Below, piece after piece: positions 27,715-37,376 of a DNA stretch of 64,000 nucleotides (the stretch's first letter is position 1; the number at the start of each line of letters is the position of its first letter). The notes under the pieces were generated by a model. The model had not been told where the DNA came from, did no database searches, and saw only the letters and a list, made by a program, of their open reading frames with translations. Position numbers and translations under genes: made by a program. The stretch is from Labedaea rhizosphaerae (GTDB taxonomy: Bacteria > Actinomycetota > Actinomycetes > Mycobacteriales > Pseudonocardiaceae). The stretch spans positions 558,001 to 622,000 of the forward strand of contig NZ_SNXZ01000002.1 in the NCBI RefSeq assembly GCF_004362825.1. Reading direction: 5' to 3'.

Positions 27715-29289
27715 CTACAAGGCCAGGTCGGCGAGCAGGATCAGCTCTTCTCGGCGTGGTGTTCGGATCAGAGTCGGCGTCGCCGCTTTTGTGCCGTTCG
27801 TGTCGAGGGCGATGTCGCCGCGTGGTGTCAGGCCGAAGCGCCGCAGTTCGCCGGCATGAGCGAGGAACCCGGTTGCGGCCAGGAGTCTGAGGGCCTGAAG
27901 CGACGGGCCATCGCCGCTGACGGCGTCCCGTGCCAACATCTCGGGAGTGTGGTGAAACGCGAGCAGGGCCGCCAGGAACTGATCGGCGAACCGCTTGCCG
28001 GCTTTGCTGGCACGGCGAAGGTCGTCCACCCGGTCTTGTTCGGCCAGCTTCTTGGCCACGGCCGCGCGGAGGTCGAACCCGATCCACGGCGCACCTTTGA
28101 CGTAGTCCTCAAGTAGACCTTGATAGCCCGCGAGGCTTTCGTGGTCGATGACCATCACGGCCAGGTCCACAAGCGCTACGTATTCACCACCTTTCGCGGA
28201 CGCGACGAACCTCCGCGCTGCTTCGTCGATTTGTCCGTCGTCGCGGAGCAGTTTGCCCAGCTCGTGATTGGCGACCGCCGAGCCTTCGTCGGCCAGCTGT
28301 CGAAGTTCGTCGCGCCGGCCCGCACGGACGAGGATCCGGGCAGCGATCGCGTTGTTCCGGCGCTCAGCTTCCTCGGGAAATTCGACGTCGATCCGGCGAA
28401 GCTCGGTGAGCGCTTCGTCGACATGCCCGGCGTCGGCGAGCAACTCGGCCAACGCTACGGAGCGATGGCCGTAAGGGTCCGGCAGTTCGGCGCTTTGCTG
28501 CAGCAAGGCGATGGCTTCGTCCGTACGATTTTCGTCGTGTAGCACCCATGCCATTGCGATTCGCGCGTTGTTCACGATTCTTGGAGCGGTCGTCGACGTG
28601 CTTGAGTCCGCCAGCGCGCGAACCTCATCGGACCGTCGCAGGTGGACAAGCAAGTCGATGAGAGCGGGCTTGAATTGCCGTAGCTCGTCGATTGCCTCCG
28701 TCGCCCGGCCGTCGAGCACCAACGCGTGGACGAGCGTGTGAACGTGACAGCGTTCGGTGTCGTGTGCGCGGAGGAGGTCGACGGCGTCGGTGAACCTGGA
28801 ATCGGACACGAGGAGTTCTGCCGCGCGGAGGAGAGCCAGGCTGTCGCCTTCTGCAGCGAGCATGCGCAAACTGTCGAGTTCGCGGCGTTTCGCGAGCCGG
28901 TCCACTGCGGCCGGATGTACTTCTCGCTTCGTCGGATTCCTGGCCAGGTCCACGATGTCGGAGGTGCTGCCGTGGTCGATCAACGCCCGGTCCAACTGCT
29001 TGCGCGCTTCGGCGTCGTTTTCCGCGAGGACGCGGAGCTCGTCCAGCCGGCCCGCCCTTCGCAAGAGGGAAAGCCGGACCGATCGTGAACCCTTGTCCGC
29101 TCGACGTTCTACTTCGATGGCTTCGTCGAAAGCGAGCCGGTCGGTCAACAACCCACTCAGTTCCCGGCCTGCCCACTCATGTCCACCGGCAAGCGCCTGG
29201 CGGTACAGGCGTTCGGCCAAGCAGTACAGCGCGCGACTGCGTGCGCGCCGTGCCAGGCCGAAGATCTCGTCCGGATCTGTGACGTGTGT
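27715..29289 (-). pseudogene. C-terminal TPR-like half of a frameshifted STAND gene
   Basis: This frame is open from just after a TGA at 29292 and reads as about 520 residues of helical repeats (CLAERLYRQALAGGHEW; DEAIEVERR; ALIDLLVHLRRSDEVRAL; AELLADAGHVDEALTELRR). They resemble the tetratricopeptide-like tail of actinobacterial HTH-STAND proteins. The first ATG is at 29220, inside the repeat region. Its upstream continuation, HVTDPDEIFGLARRARSRAL, completes the sequence left off by the preceding frame, so the two ORFs were one gene joined by a single-base shift near 29280-29295. As it stands it has no ribosome site of its own. Confidence 0.75.
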
Positions 29290-30619
29290 TCAGCGCTTGC
29301 CAGGCTTCCACCGGTACGGGCTCAATACCGGCACCCTTTGCCAGGTGCTGGGCAAGGTAGTCGGTGAGTGTGTAGCCGATGGCCTGCTCGTCGTCGTCCG
29401 GATCTCGTTCCGGTACCAGAGCGGACACCGCATCCCGGATCGGCTTTTCGGCCTCGGCCAGCGCCTGTCGGAACCACTCCCGGGGGGCCGGCCGCCGATC
29501 CGGGAAGTACCCGCGCGCCGCCTCGCGAAGCAAGGTGGCGGGCAACGGGAGATGCACGCCGAGGCGCCGCGCGGCAGCCGCGGCCGCCAGCACGCACCGG
29601 GTGTAGGAAAATCGTGGTTGGGCCCAGCGTTGCACCAGCCACGGCGCGCCGGCCAAAACCTGGGTCAGCCCGTAGTCCCTGTCCGCGGACGCTTCCGCCA
29701 AATACGGGTCGTCGGCGGCCAATCGCCGCAGGCGCTCCAGTTCGGCATCGCTCAACCGATCTGGAACTTGCACGGGGCCACCGGCCAGCTTGAGCACGGA
29801 TCCGGCCGTCTCGTCGGAGCCGCGGTTGAGGATCTGGTCGTAGACGTCGGGCCACATCGTGCCGACGACGACCACGGGCGTGTGCTGCTGCCACAGCGCC
29901 TGCAAATCTTCCTTGGCCAGGCCGTGTTGTGGCTGCTCGGGGAGATAGCGCTGTAGTTCGTCGAGCCAAACAACGGTGCGGGCGCGCAACGCAGTCGAGT
30001 TCGCGAGTCCGCGGAGCTGGTCGGCGTCCCGGGGCCGCACCACCTGCCAGCCGGAGAACGCGTCGGTCCGGACGGCTTCCCAGACCGATCGTGTCTTCCG
30101 GGCGCACGACGCACCGGTCACAAGGATGACACCGCCGCCCTCCGCCGCAGCAGCGGCCAGACGTTCGCGCAGTTCGACATCGTGCTCGCGCGCCACGTAC
30201 GTGGGCAACTCAGCGCGGCTTGCACCATCGGCGCTGGATACAGCCCTATGAATCCCGGCCGCGCTGGGAGTGAAGTCCTCGACGGGCCACACCAACAGAG
30301 CGGGCTGCGGCTTCACGGGTGCGTTGGCGTGATTCCAGCACCGGTCGTACTCGGCCTGCCAGCGAGCTGGATCGAACAACTCGGTCGGCAGGCCCGCATG
30401 ATTCGCATGCCTCGCACAAGCCCGCACGAAGGTCATGACCGTGGAGAACTGCGGTCGGCGGCGGCCGTTCAGCAGATCGGACAAGGTCGAGCTGGGCAAC
30501 TTCTCTCCACGCAGACCGGCGTGTTTATCGAGTTCACGGTAGGTGGGCCGACCGACCTTGGCGCGCAGCGCCCGCAGTCGGTCCAGAAACTCCGCCGCCA
30601 GTTCGTCGGCCGTCGCCAA
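29177..30619 (-). pseudogene. N-terminal half of the frameshifted HTH-STAND gene
   Basis: The N-terminus is an XRE-type helix-turn-helix (YRELDKHAGLRGEKL, SSTLSDLLNGRRRPQ). A STAND-type P-loop domain follows, whose Walker A reads GASCARKT instead of the usual GxSxxGKT; one G-to-C change turns Gly into Arg. Walker B-like TVVWLDELQRYL is intact. The frame ends in an aberrant tail after EAWQALN, where the TPR half takes over in another frame. TTG at 30619 (after a GGGTGGGGG stretch) matches the usual family start LATADELAAEFL; the upstream GTG at 30742 would read through an operator-like repeat. Confidence 0.75.
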
Positions 30620-30680
30620 CCCGCACCCCCACCCATAGTGCTCGTCGAGCCCATCAAACCAGAGACATCCGTCCGATTCC

Positions 30681-30711
30681 GGCGGTCCGGACCGGACCGC
30701 ACCGGACCGCC
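30681..30711. promoter_or_regulatory. Inverted and tandem repeat between divergent genes
   Basis: GGCGGTCCGG (30681-30690) is exactly inverted as CCGGACCGCC (30702-30711), and ACCGGACCGC occurs twice in tandem at 30691-30710. It lies between the STAND gene start and the small membrane protein gene, a natural place for an operator shared by the divergent pair. The XRE domain of the STAND protein is a candidate binder (inference). Confidence 0.5.
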
Positions 30712-30763
30712 GGACGATCAGGATCGAAGTCGTCCGGTTCACGACCCATGGAGGTATCCGCCA

Positions 30764-30973
30764 ATGATCCGCACAGCTGCTCGAATCACCGCTGACGTCG
30801 GCACCGTGAGCGTGCTGGCGTTGATCGACAACAGCCGGCTGGTGCCGATCGTCGTCAGCGCCGCGCTGTTGCTGACTACAGTGCTCGCACTTACAGCGGC
30901 ATTGTCAACGAAGAAGACTCGCCGCGACGCGGCCTATCGCGTGCTGCGCCAGCTAATGACCAGGAGACGTTAG
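30764..30973 (+). CDS. Small one-span membrane protein
   Basis: This 69-residue peptide has one hydrophobic helix (LVPIVVSAALLLTTVLALTA) and a basic tail (STKKTRRDAAYRVLRQLMTRRR). The ATG follows GGAGG with a spacing of 9 bases. It is divergent from the STAND gene and lies 72 bases before the convergent relaxase stop. Function is unknown; a positively charged cytoplasmic tail could contact nucleic acid or membrane lipids. Confidence 0.55.
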   Translation: MIRTAARITADVGTVSVLALIDNSRLVPIVVSAALLLTTVLALTAALSTKKTRRDAAYRVLRQLMTRRR

Positions 30974-31044
30974 AGGTGCCTCACCCCCACGTTGCTCAGC
31001 CGCCGTGCTCGGCCGAATGTTCGAACCGACCAGGAGGGAGAGTC

Positions 31045-34000
31045 CTACTCGATGTGGGGCTCGATTGGGTGGTCCATCGGCGACGGGGCGACAACTGAGG
31101 GTTCCTGAGCTGGCGTGAGTTGTCGTGGTGCGACCTCGGGCTGGCGTGAAGGGTTGTCGGGATGGGGCGCCGTGGATGGCACTGCGTTGAGCTCATTTGA
31201 TCGTTGGTAGTCCTCGAACGCTTGGGTGAGGGCCGGCGCGTCGGCCCGCAGCTGGTGCTCAGTGGCGATGACAGTTTGGTGATCGTTGATGCTGGCGATC
31301 TGCGCGTCGACGACCGCAAGCTGTTGCCAAGTCGCTGTGAGAAGGCGTTGGTCTGCATCTATCGCCGCAAGACGGTCTTGGGGATAGTTGTTCTCGGCTC
31401 GCTCTGCTGCGTCCACGATGCGGTGTCGTTGGTCTGCGTCGCCGAGTTGCAGGCGGAGCGGTTCTGCTTGTTCGGTCAGTTCACGAGCTTGCTGGTGAGC
31501 CTGGTGCTCGGCGTCGAGGTGTTCGTGAATGCGCTGATCGAGCTCAGCCCGGCGGCGTTGGGAGCGAAGGCCGGCGAGAGTGCTGAGTTGGTATTCGGAG
31601 TCGGCGCGGATGGCGGCGTGTTCCGCTGCCGTGTCGAGGCAGGCTCGTGCTTGTTCGTGAAGGTGCTCGTAGTGTTCGACCTGCGCGCGTTTGGCCAGCA
31701 GGGCACGAAGATTGTCGTGCACCCTGCTTGCGTTGGGACCTCTGTCTTGGGCGGTGTCCGCGCGGAGGGTGTCGAGGCGTTGGACGAGTTCGGCCCGGCG
31801 GCGAACGAGGTCGTCGAGTTGTCGGCGTGCGGAGGTCGCGGCCTCGGCCAACTGCTCGGCGGTCAACGCGCCCAGTTCACGTGTGCGCCAGTGAGGCGTC
31901 GGGGTCGCGGTGCTGAGCTCGAGCTGTCGGCGCGACGGGCCAACCTGGCCAGGCGATGCGTCGGTCTTCCGCGGCGATGCTGTAGTCGCCGGTTCGGTGA
32001 CCTTGCGGGCGAACGCAGCGGCGAGGTACGCGGCGGGGTTCGCGATTCGGGTGCTGGTGATGGTAGTGGCGTTGATCGACGCGATCGTCGTCGTGATGTG
32101 GGTGAGGGTGTGGCCGGCGTCGAGGGCGTCGGTGATGCGGCGGGCAAGGATCGGGAATGCGGGGCCGTTGATGGCGTGGTCGGCTGCGATGGGGTGGTGG
32201 TTCCAAGCCTCCCGGACGATGCGGGTGGCCAGCTCGTGTCGTTGTTGCCGGACGCGGTGTTGGTGGGCGGCGCGTTCACGAGCGTGGTGTTCGTGCTCGA
32301 GCCGGTCGGCGATCCGGGTGAGCAGGTAGGTCGTGAAGGCAGCCTTGTCGCGGATTGTCGGGTCGCTGATCTTGTCGATGGGAAGGGCGGCCAGCAGGGT
32401 GCGGGCACTGGCTTCCCCCAGGCGCGGCGAGTCCATGCCTCTGTTCGCAGTGTGGCGATCGAGCGCCCGTGCCAATGCGCCGAAGGCCGGCGAGCTGATG
32501 ACGGCGTCGGCGAGTTCGGGATGCTTGTGCCAGGTTTCGCGGATGAGATCGGCTGCTTGATCGCGTAGTTGGGCGAAGTCGTCTTGTGCGGGTTCCTTGA
32601 GTCGGGCTTCGTTGCGTTGGTGGGCGATGCGGATCATGGCGGCGGTGTAGGCGGCTTTGTCATGGATGCGCGGAGAGCGCAGCGCGTCGGCGGGCAGTGC
32701 GTTGGTGAGCTGGCGTACGAGGTCGGGCAGGTGCTCGGGATCGCATCTGGTGGCGATGTCGGCGAGGTTGCGCGCTACGGCGGTGAACGCGGGACTGTCG
32801 GTGACGATGGCGAGGAGGTCAGGTGCGTCGGGCCAGATGGTGCGGAGGAGGTTGGCGGCGTCGACGCGCATCTGGTCTGTGACCTCGACAGGCTGTGGCC
32901 GTGGTGTCGCGTTTGGTTCGGACGTTCCAGCTATGTCTGCCGAAGAGTTCGGCGTGGAACTTGGGGTCTTTCTGGTGGAGTCGCTTGCACCGCCGGGAAG
33001 GCGTTTGAGGTCGGCGAGTACGGGCCGGTCGTTGGCGTTGGTGGCGGTTCGTTCGGCGTGTTCGGCGATTTTGGTGATGACGCGGCGGGTGCGTTCGAAG
33101 GCCGAGCGGGGCTCGCCGAGGACGTAGGTGTCTTGCGGGGTCTCGACATCGGTGCGGGCGATGAACGTCCAGAGGTGGTGTGTGTGGCGGGTGGAGGCGA
33201 CGAAGTGGCCTGGGTTGTCAGCACCGGCCGCGTGGAACAGGACCGCGCCGCCATGGGTGGTGCCGTCGGGACCGGTCCAGGTGGCGTGGTCGGCGCCGAT
33301 GGTGAGGCCCTGGCTCTTGTGGATGGTGAGGGCGTAGCCGAGGCTGACGTTGAAGCCGGTCGGCCGGGTGGCGGTTGCGGGCAGCTCGGTTTCCGGGGTG
33401 TGGCCGGTGACGTAGTCGGCCGGGATGGTCGCTGTTTCACGGATGCGTTCACCGCTGGTGGTGACGCGGTTCCACTCGACGTCGATGGCGCCGTCGGGAT
33501 GGATGGTGGTGATGACGCCGCGGTAACCGTTGAAGACGTCGTCGCCTTGGTGGTGGTGTTCGTCGCGGTCGGTGCGGCGGATGTGGACGATGTCTCCTTC
33601 GTGGAGCCGGAGTTCGGTGCCGTCGGTGGAGCGGTAGAGGCGATCGGGGCCGAGTTCGCCGGCGGCGTAGCGGGCGGCTTGTGCGGCGGTGTTGAGGTGG
33701 TCGACTTGCTGGTTGGTGGCGGCCACCATGAGCAGGCCGCGTATTTCGGTGAGGGTGTTCGGTGCGCCGCGGCGTTGCTCGAGCCAGGTGGTGAGCATGG
33801 CGGCGGTCGCTTCTGCGGGCGTTTCGGTGGCGACGAGGCGTCCCCGGTCGGCCCAGCTGGTGAGGGCCTCGGTGTAGTCGCCGTTGCGCCAGGCGAAGAT
33901 GGCTGCACGTTCGTATTCGTCTGCTTGGCGCCGGTTGTCGAGCAATTCGCCGCCGCCGACGAGCTTGTGGACAGTGCCGAACATGGATCCGCAGCCGACA

Positions 34001-36327
34001 CCACGGAGTTGTGCGGGGTCACCGATCTCGAGGACTCGTGTTCCGGACTGGGACGCGGCACGGAGCAAGGCGGCACGGTCGCGGTCGTGGGTGAGGGTGG
34101 CTTCGTCGAGGATGAGCAGGTCGATTCCAGCGAGGCCGGGCCCGTTGTCGATGCGCCACAACCACTGGGCGACGGTGCGGGAGTGAGTGCCGGATTCAGC
34201 CTGGAGATTCTGAGCCGCGACGCCTTGGGTGGCGGCGCCGGCCACGACGAACCCGGCCGATTCGAACGCCACCCGGACGGCGCGCATGAGTGTGGTCTTG
34301 CCGCTGCCTGGGCCGCCGATGAGAGCGTCGTATGCGCGGCCACTGCTGGTGATCCTGTTGAACTCGCGGCGTTGTTCATCCGAGAGCGGGAAGCCTTGAG
34401 CGGCTTCGACGGTGGTGGCGGCGAGGTCGCGGGTGGAAGCGTCGACCTGGATCGGCATCGGCCGGTCCTTGCCGTGGACAGCGGTCTGCGCGATCAGCTG
34501 CTCGGCCGCGAGGATGTCGCTGGTCGTGTACAGGTCAGCGTTGGCCATGTGGTTCGCACCGAGTTGCCGGCTTGAACCAGCTGTTCCTAGCCATCCGGAC
34601 TGCCGGTCGCCATCGGAGTGCGCGCCGCCCTGCAGTGTTGCGCGGTGGAATCCTTGTTGCGCGAGTACGAGTTCGGCGAGCTCTTCGAGGTATTCCAGGC
34701 TGGGTAGGTGGACGTATGCGTCGGCGATGGCGGCGAGCAAGTCGAGCCTGCTGAAACGGCGGGTGTGGGCAGTCAGGCCGGTTTCGGGGTCCTGGAGTCG
34801 CGCGATCAGCTCCGGCAGTGTCGGATTGCGCGGTTCGTCCGCCGCCGCCTGGCCGACCCCCTCTCCAGCCGCAGGGTCGGCGAACTCGTCGGGAGCGGCT
34901 TGGTCGGCCTGTTGGGGCGGCAGTTCGCTGTCTGGACGGTGGTGGCTCAGCGCGTCGGAAGCGAGTTGATCGGGGTCGATGCCGTGGGCGATGGCCTCGG
35001 CGCGCCAGGTCTCGCGAAGGGTGGCGTCGGGCGCGGCGGTGGTGTGGGGTTTGGGTTCGCGGACGTGGTGTTCGGCAATCTGCTGAACGCGGCGGGAGGC
35101 GTCTTCTCGGGTGAACCCGAGCGCAAGGAGCGTGTCGACGATCTTGTTGCCGTGCTTGGAAAAGTGGCGGATGGCGGTGTCAGGGACGTCGGCGATTTCC
35201 CACAGATTGGTGCGGGTGTTTCGGCGCCAGCGGATGCCGAAGCGTTGGGTGAGGTCGTGCCGGGCAACGGCCTGGAGGATCTTGTCGGCTGCGGGGATGT
35301 GGCGCATGAGGTCGCGGCCGCCGGCGGCGACGGTAGACCATTGACGGTCGTGTTGGCCGCGGGTCATGTTGGCGATCGTGTAGTGGACGTGCCAGTGCGG
35401 GTCGCCGATGTCCGGCACGACCTCGCTGCCCGATTCGGCTGAGGAGGCGCTGACGGGGCGCGCTGCGCGGTGGATCATCGCCCAGCCGAGGAATCCGGTG
35501 CCGGGCTCGGTCGTGGCACTGTGGCCGTCACCGTGGTGTCCGCGCATGCCGTAGGCGGTGTGGTGTTCCAGCCAGCCGAGCATGGTGTCGGTGCCGTGGA
35601 TGTAACGGGACTCGAGCTCGGCGGCGGTGTCTTCGTCGGCGAAGGCGAGGAGCAGTGAGTAGGACTTGGGCAGGGTGAACGTGATGTCGTAGCCGAGGTT
35701 GCCGACGGTGATCCGGTTGGGTACCAGGCGTTCGTGGATCGTGCCATCGGGCTCGGTAGTGGTGTGGGTGCGGGTGAGGTTGCGAACGGCGTCCTCATAG
35801 GTGGTTCCGGTCCAGACCTCGTGGGGTTGCAGACCTGCGGCGTCGGCCAGTCGGCCGGCGTGGTCGGCGCGCAGCATCGCGGTTTCGCCCTGACGCGTGA
35901 CCGAGCGTTGGGCACGTTCGAAGGCTTTGAATGCGGCGCGGCCGGCGGGGTCGAGCCCGAAGATGTCGGCGATGGTCGTGTCGGCTTCGGCGGCGATCCC
36001 ATCGATCGCGCGGACGAGCGGGGCGAGGGGGACCTTCGCTTCGCGTGGCACGCCTTGCTTGTGCTGGACGAGGACGTCGCCGGTGTGCGGGTGTAGGCCG
36101 TTCATGAGGTTGCGGGCGAGGTGGAACTGTTCGGGCGTCAGTTCGCTGCCCGCGGTGAGCCCGACCTCGGTCAATCCCCGGCCGATCCACCGCAGCGGTC
36201 GCTCCCGCATGTCGGTGCGGTAACCGAATGCCCGGTTGTTGATCTGGCCACCGACGCAGCCATGGCGTAGCCCGAGACGGTAGTCGATTTGCAAGGGATT
36301 CGATCCGATCGGCGATACCCACGACAT
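31045..36327 (-). CDS. MobF-type conjugative relaxase-helicase
   Basis: This 1760-residue protein starts and processes DNA transfer. The N-terminal relaxase domain shows GYDITFTLPKSYSLLLAF (212 onwards) and the three-His metal motif HWHVH (311-315). The catalytic Tyr is probably one of those before residue 40. The RecD/TraI-like helicase has Walker A GGPGSGKTT near residue 670, Walker B LLILDEATL and a C-terminal YALTIHKSQGLTIG near 1000. The last about 600 residues are long helical and coiled-coil regions. ATG at 36327 follows GGGGGGTGA; an upstream ATG at 36390 lacks a ribosome site. Confidence 0.92.
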   Translation of the reverse strand: MSWVSPIGSNPLQIDYRLGLRHGCVGGQINNRAFGYRTDMRERPLRWIGRGLTEVGLTAGSELTPEQFHLARNLMNGLHPHTGDVLVQHKQGVPREAKVPLAPLVRAIDGIAAEADTTIADIFGLDPAGRAAFKAFERAQRSVTRQGETAMLRADHAGRLADAAGLQPHEVWTGTTYEDAVRNLTRTHTTTEPDGTIHERLVPNRITVGNLGYDITFTLPKSYSLLLAFADEDTAAELESRYIHGTDTMLGWLEHHTAYGMRGHHGDGHSATTEPGTGFLGWAMIHRAARPVSASSAESGSEVVPDIGDPHWHVHYTIANMTRGQHDRQWSTVAAGGRDLMRHIPAADKILQAVARHDLTQRFGIRWRRNTRTNLWEIADVPDTAIRHFSKHGNKIVDTLLALGFTREDASRRVQQIAEHHVREPKPHTTAAPDATLRETWRAEAIAHGIDPDQLASDALSHHRPDSELPPQQADQAAPDEFADPAAGEGVGQAAADEPRNPTLPELIARLQDPETGLTAHTRRFSRLDLLAAIADAYVHLPSLEYLEELAELVLAQQGFHRATLQGGAHSDGDRQSGWLGTAGSSRQLGANHMANADLYTTSDILAAEQLIAQTAVHGKDRPMPIQVDASTRDLAATTVEAAQGFPLSDEQRREFNRITSSGRAYDALIGGPGSGKTTLMRAVRVAFESAGFVVAGAATQGVAAQNLQAESGTHSRTVAQWLWRIDNGPGLAGIDLLILDEATLTHDRDRAALLRAASQSGTRVLEIGDPAQLRGVGCGSMFGTVHKLVGGGELLDNRRQADEYERAAIFAWRNGDYTEALTSWADRGRLVATETPAEATAAMLTTWLEQRRGAPNTLTEIRGLLMVAATNQQVDHLNTAAQAARYAAGELGPDRLYRSTDGTELRLHEGDIVHIRRTDRDEHHHQGDDVFNGYRGVITTIHPDGAIDVEWNRVTTSGERIRETATIPADYVTGHTPETELPATATRPTGFNVSLGYALTIHKSQGLTIGADHATWTGPDGTTHGGAVLFHAAGADNPGHFVASTRHTHHLWTFIARTDVETPQDTYVLGEPRSAFERTRRVITKIAEHAERTATNANDRPVLADLKRLPGGASDSTRKTPSSTPNSSADIAGTSEPNATPRPQPVEVTDQMRVDAANLLRTIWPDAPDLLAIVTDSPAFTAVARNLADIATRCDPEHLPDLVRQLTNALPADALRSPRIHDKAAYTAAMIRIAHQRNEARLKEPAQDDFAQLRDQAADLIRETWHKHPELADAVISSPAFGALARALDRHTANRGMDSPRLGEASARTLLAALPIDKISDPTIRDKAAFTTYLLTRIADRLEHEHHARERAAHQHRVRQQRHELATRIVREAWNHHPIAADHAINGPAFPILARRITDALDAGHTLTHITTTIASINATTITSTRIANPAAYLAAAFARKVTEPATTASPRKTDASPGQVGPSRRQLELSTATPTPHWRTRELGALTAEQLAEAATSARRQLDDLVRRRAELVQRLDTLRADTAQDRGPNASRVHDNLRALLAKRAQVEHYEHLHEQARACLDTAAEHAAIRADSEYQLSTLAGLRSQRRRAELDQRIHEHLDAEHQAHQQARELTEQAEPLRLQLGDADQRHRIVDAAERAENNYPQDRLAAIDADQRLLTATWQQLAVVDAQIASINDHQTVIATEHQLRADAPALTQAFEDYQRSNELNAVPSTAPHPDNPSRQPEVAPRQLTPAQEPSVVAPSPMDHPIEPHIE

Positions 36328-36707
36328 GGGTTCACCCCCCAAGGCAACCCTTGCCGCTCCCCCTTTTTCGCGGCGTACGTCGCCCACCATAGCAAATTGT
36401 TCGTGTATCGCGGAGCGATACCTTAGCGCACACCCCCAAACCGGATTTGGAAAGTTCTGCCGAACCTGCGGGCCGAGCTGGCTGCAGGCAGCTGCATCTG
36501 GTCAGACGGCGGCCGGAGTGCTGCTGGTGGCTCTTGGAACCGGACATGACATCAAAAGAGGCGCCGTACGAAACGAGAGACGACAGAGCCGCAGGAGCAT
36601 TCTGTTAATTGCGCGCCCGTGGCGAAGGTTGGGAGTTCTGAAGTCGGTGCGTTGTCGACGAGATGATTAAGCTGGCACTAGTTCACGCGCAGGTAATGGG
36701 GGGCGAC
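36328..36707. other. Intergenic region, candidate oriT and divergent promoters
   Basis: This 380-base stretch lies between the relaxase gene (minus) and a divergent small DNA-binding-like gene (plus). It contains a perfect 7-bp hairpin with a 3-base loop, GTATCGC-GGA-GCGATAC (36405-36421), followed by TTAGCGCACACCCCC. An 18-base motif overlapping the hairpin recurs at 51884. Origins of transfer commonly sit beside the relaxase gene and contain such hairpins near the nick, so this is the best oriT candidate. The nick site is not determined. Confidence 0.5.
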
Positions 36708-37148
36708 ATGAGCACGGCTCAGGAGATTCGGCGTCGTGTACGGGCCGAAGAGCAGGCGCGGGCGAAGCGGCGGGAACGGGCCGCTGTCGCCGCGGGCGTC
36801 GCGGTTGCTGCGGTGGCGGCGGCGCGGGCCGACAGCGCGGCGCGGCTGGAGCGCGTGCGGGCGCGGTACGAGGCTGCGGTTGATGCCGAACGCCAGCGTG
36901 TAGCCGAGATCGAATGGTCGGCAGGAGCTGCGTTGCGGGATGCGCTGGCGGCGGGGTACAGCGATACGGAGCTGTGCGAGCTGCTGGGTATCGACGTAGC
37001 TGAGGCTCGCCGATGGGTGAAGCAGATCAGGCTGGTGGGCGATGCGGAGTCGCCCGGATTGGAGCGGGCGCGCGGCGGGATGGACGCCAGTTCGGCTGGT
37101 GAGCCATTCGGCGACGCCGAGGTCGAGCCTGCACCCGAAGGCCGGTAG
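36708..37148 (+). CDS. Helical protein with HTH-like end, divergent from the relaxase
   Basis: This 146-residue protein begins STAQEIRRRVRAEEQARAKR, a charged helix/coiled coil. Ala-rich helices follow, then a C-terminal HTH-like segment (DALAAGYSDTELCELLGIDV, EARRWVKQIR). Its divergent position beside the relaxase suggests a relaxosome accessory or local repressor (inference). ATG at 36708 has a G-rich ribosome site just upstream; in-frame ATGs at 36696 and 36663 are alternatives. Confidence 0.65.
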   Translation: MSTAQEIRRRVRAEEQARAKRRERAAVAAGVAVAAVAAARADSAARLERVRARYEAAVDAERQRVAEIEWSAGAALRDALAAGYSDTELCELLGIDVAEARRWVKQIRLVGDAESPGLERARGGMDASSAGEPFGDAEVEPAPEGR

Positions 37149-37330
37149 GGCCGAGCCGGTCGCGGTCGACGGCGTCTGACGCTGGGAAGTGGGCCGCCCG
37201 GCGGGACTTGTGCGGTGGTCGGCGGTGGCGGGCGACGGGCACAGCATCCGGGCGTAGGCGCCCCAGCGCCGGAGCACGGATTCCGCTTCCGGCGCGACGG
37301 GCCGCTGTGAGGGCGCCTGGGGGTGGAGAC

Positions 37331-37369
37331 GGGCGGCGGGCCTGGCCGTTCGACCCTGGCCCGCCGCCC
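37331..37369. terminator. Hairpin terminator between convergent genes
   Basis: A perfect 12-bp stem, GGGCGGCGGGCC (37331-37342) with GGCCCGCCGCCC (37358-37369), and a 15-base loop lie 8 bases after the stop of the minus-strand gene and downstream of the plus-strand gene ending at 37148. No U tract is present, as is common in actinobacteria. It probably serves both directions. Confidence 0.7.
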
Positions 37370-37376
37370 GGGCTGG

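Noticed and set aside
32569-34575. A 668-codon plus-strand frame opposite the relaxase gene.
   Set aside because: Low-complexity Val/Gly/Asp composition, antisense to a clearly coding relaxase-helicase.
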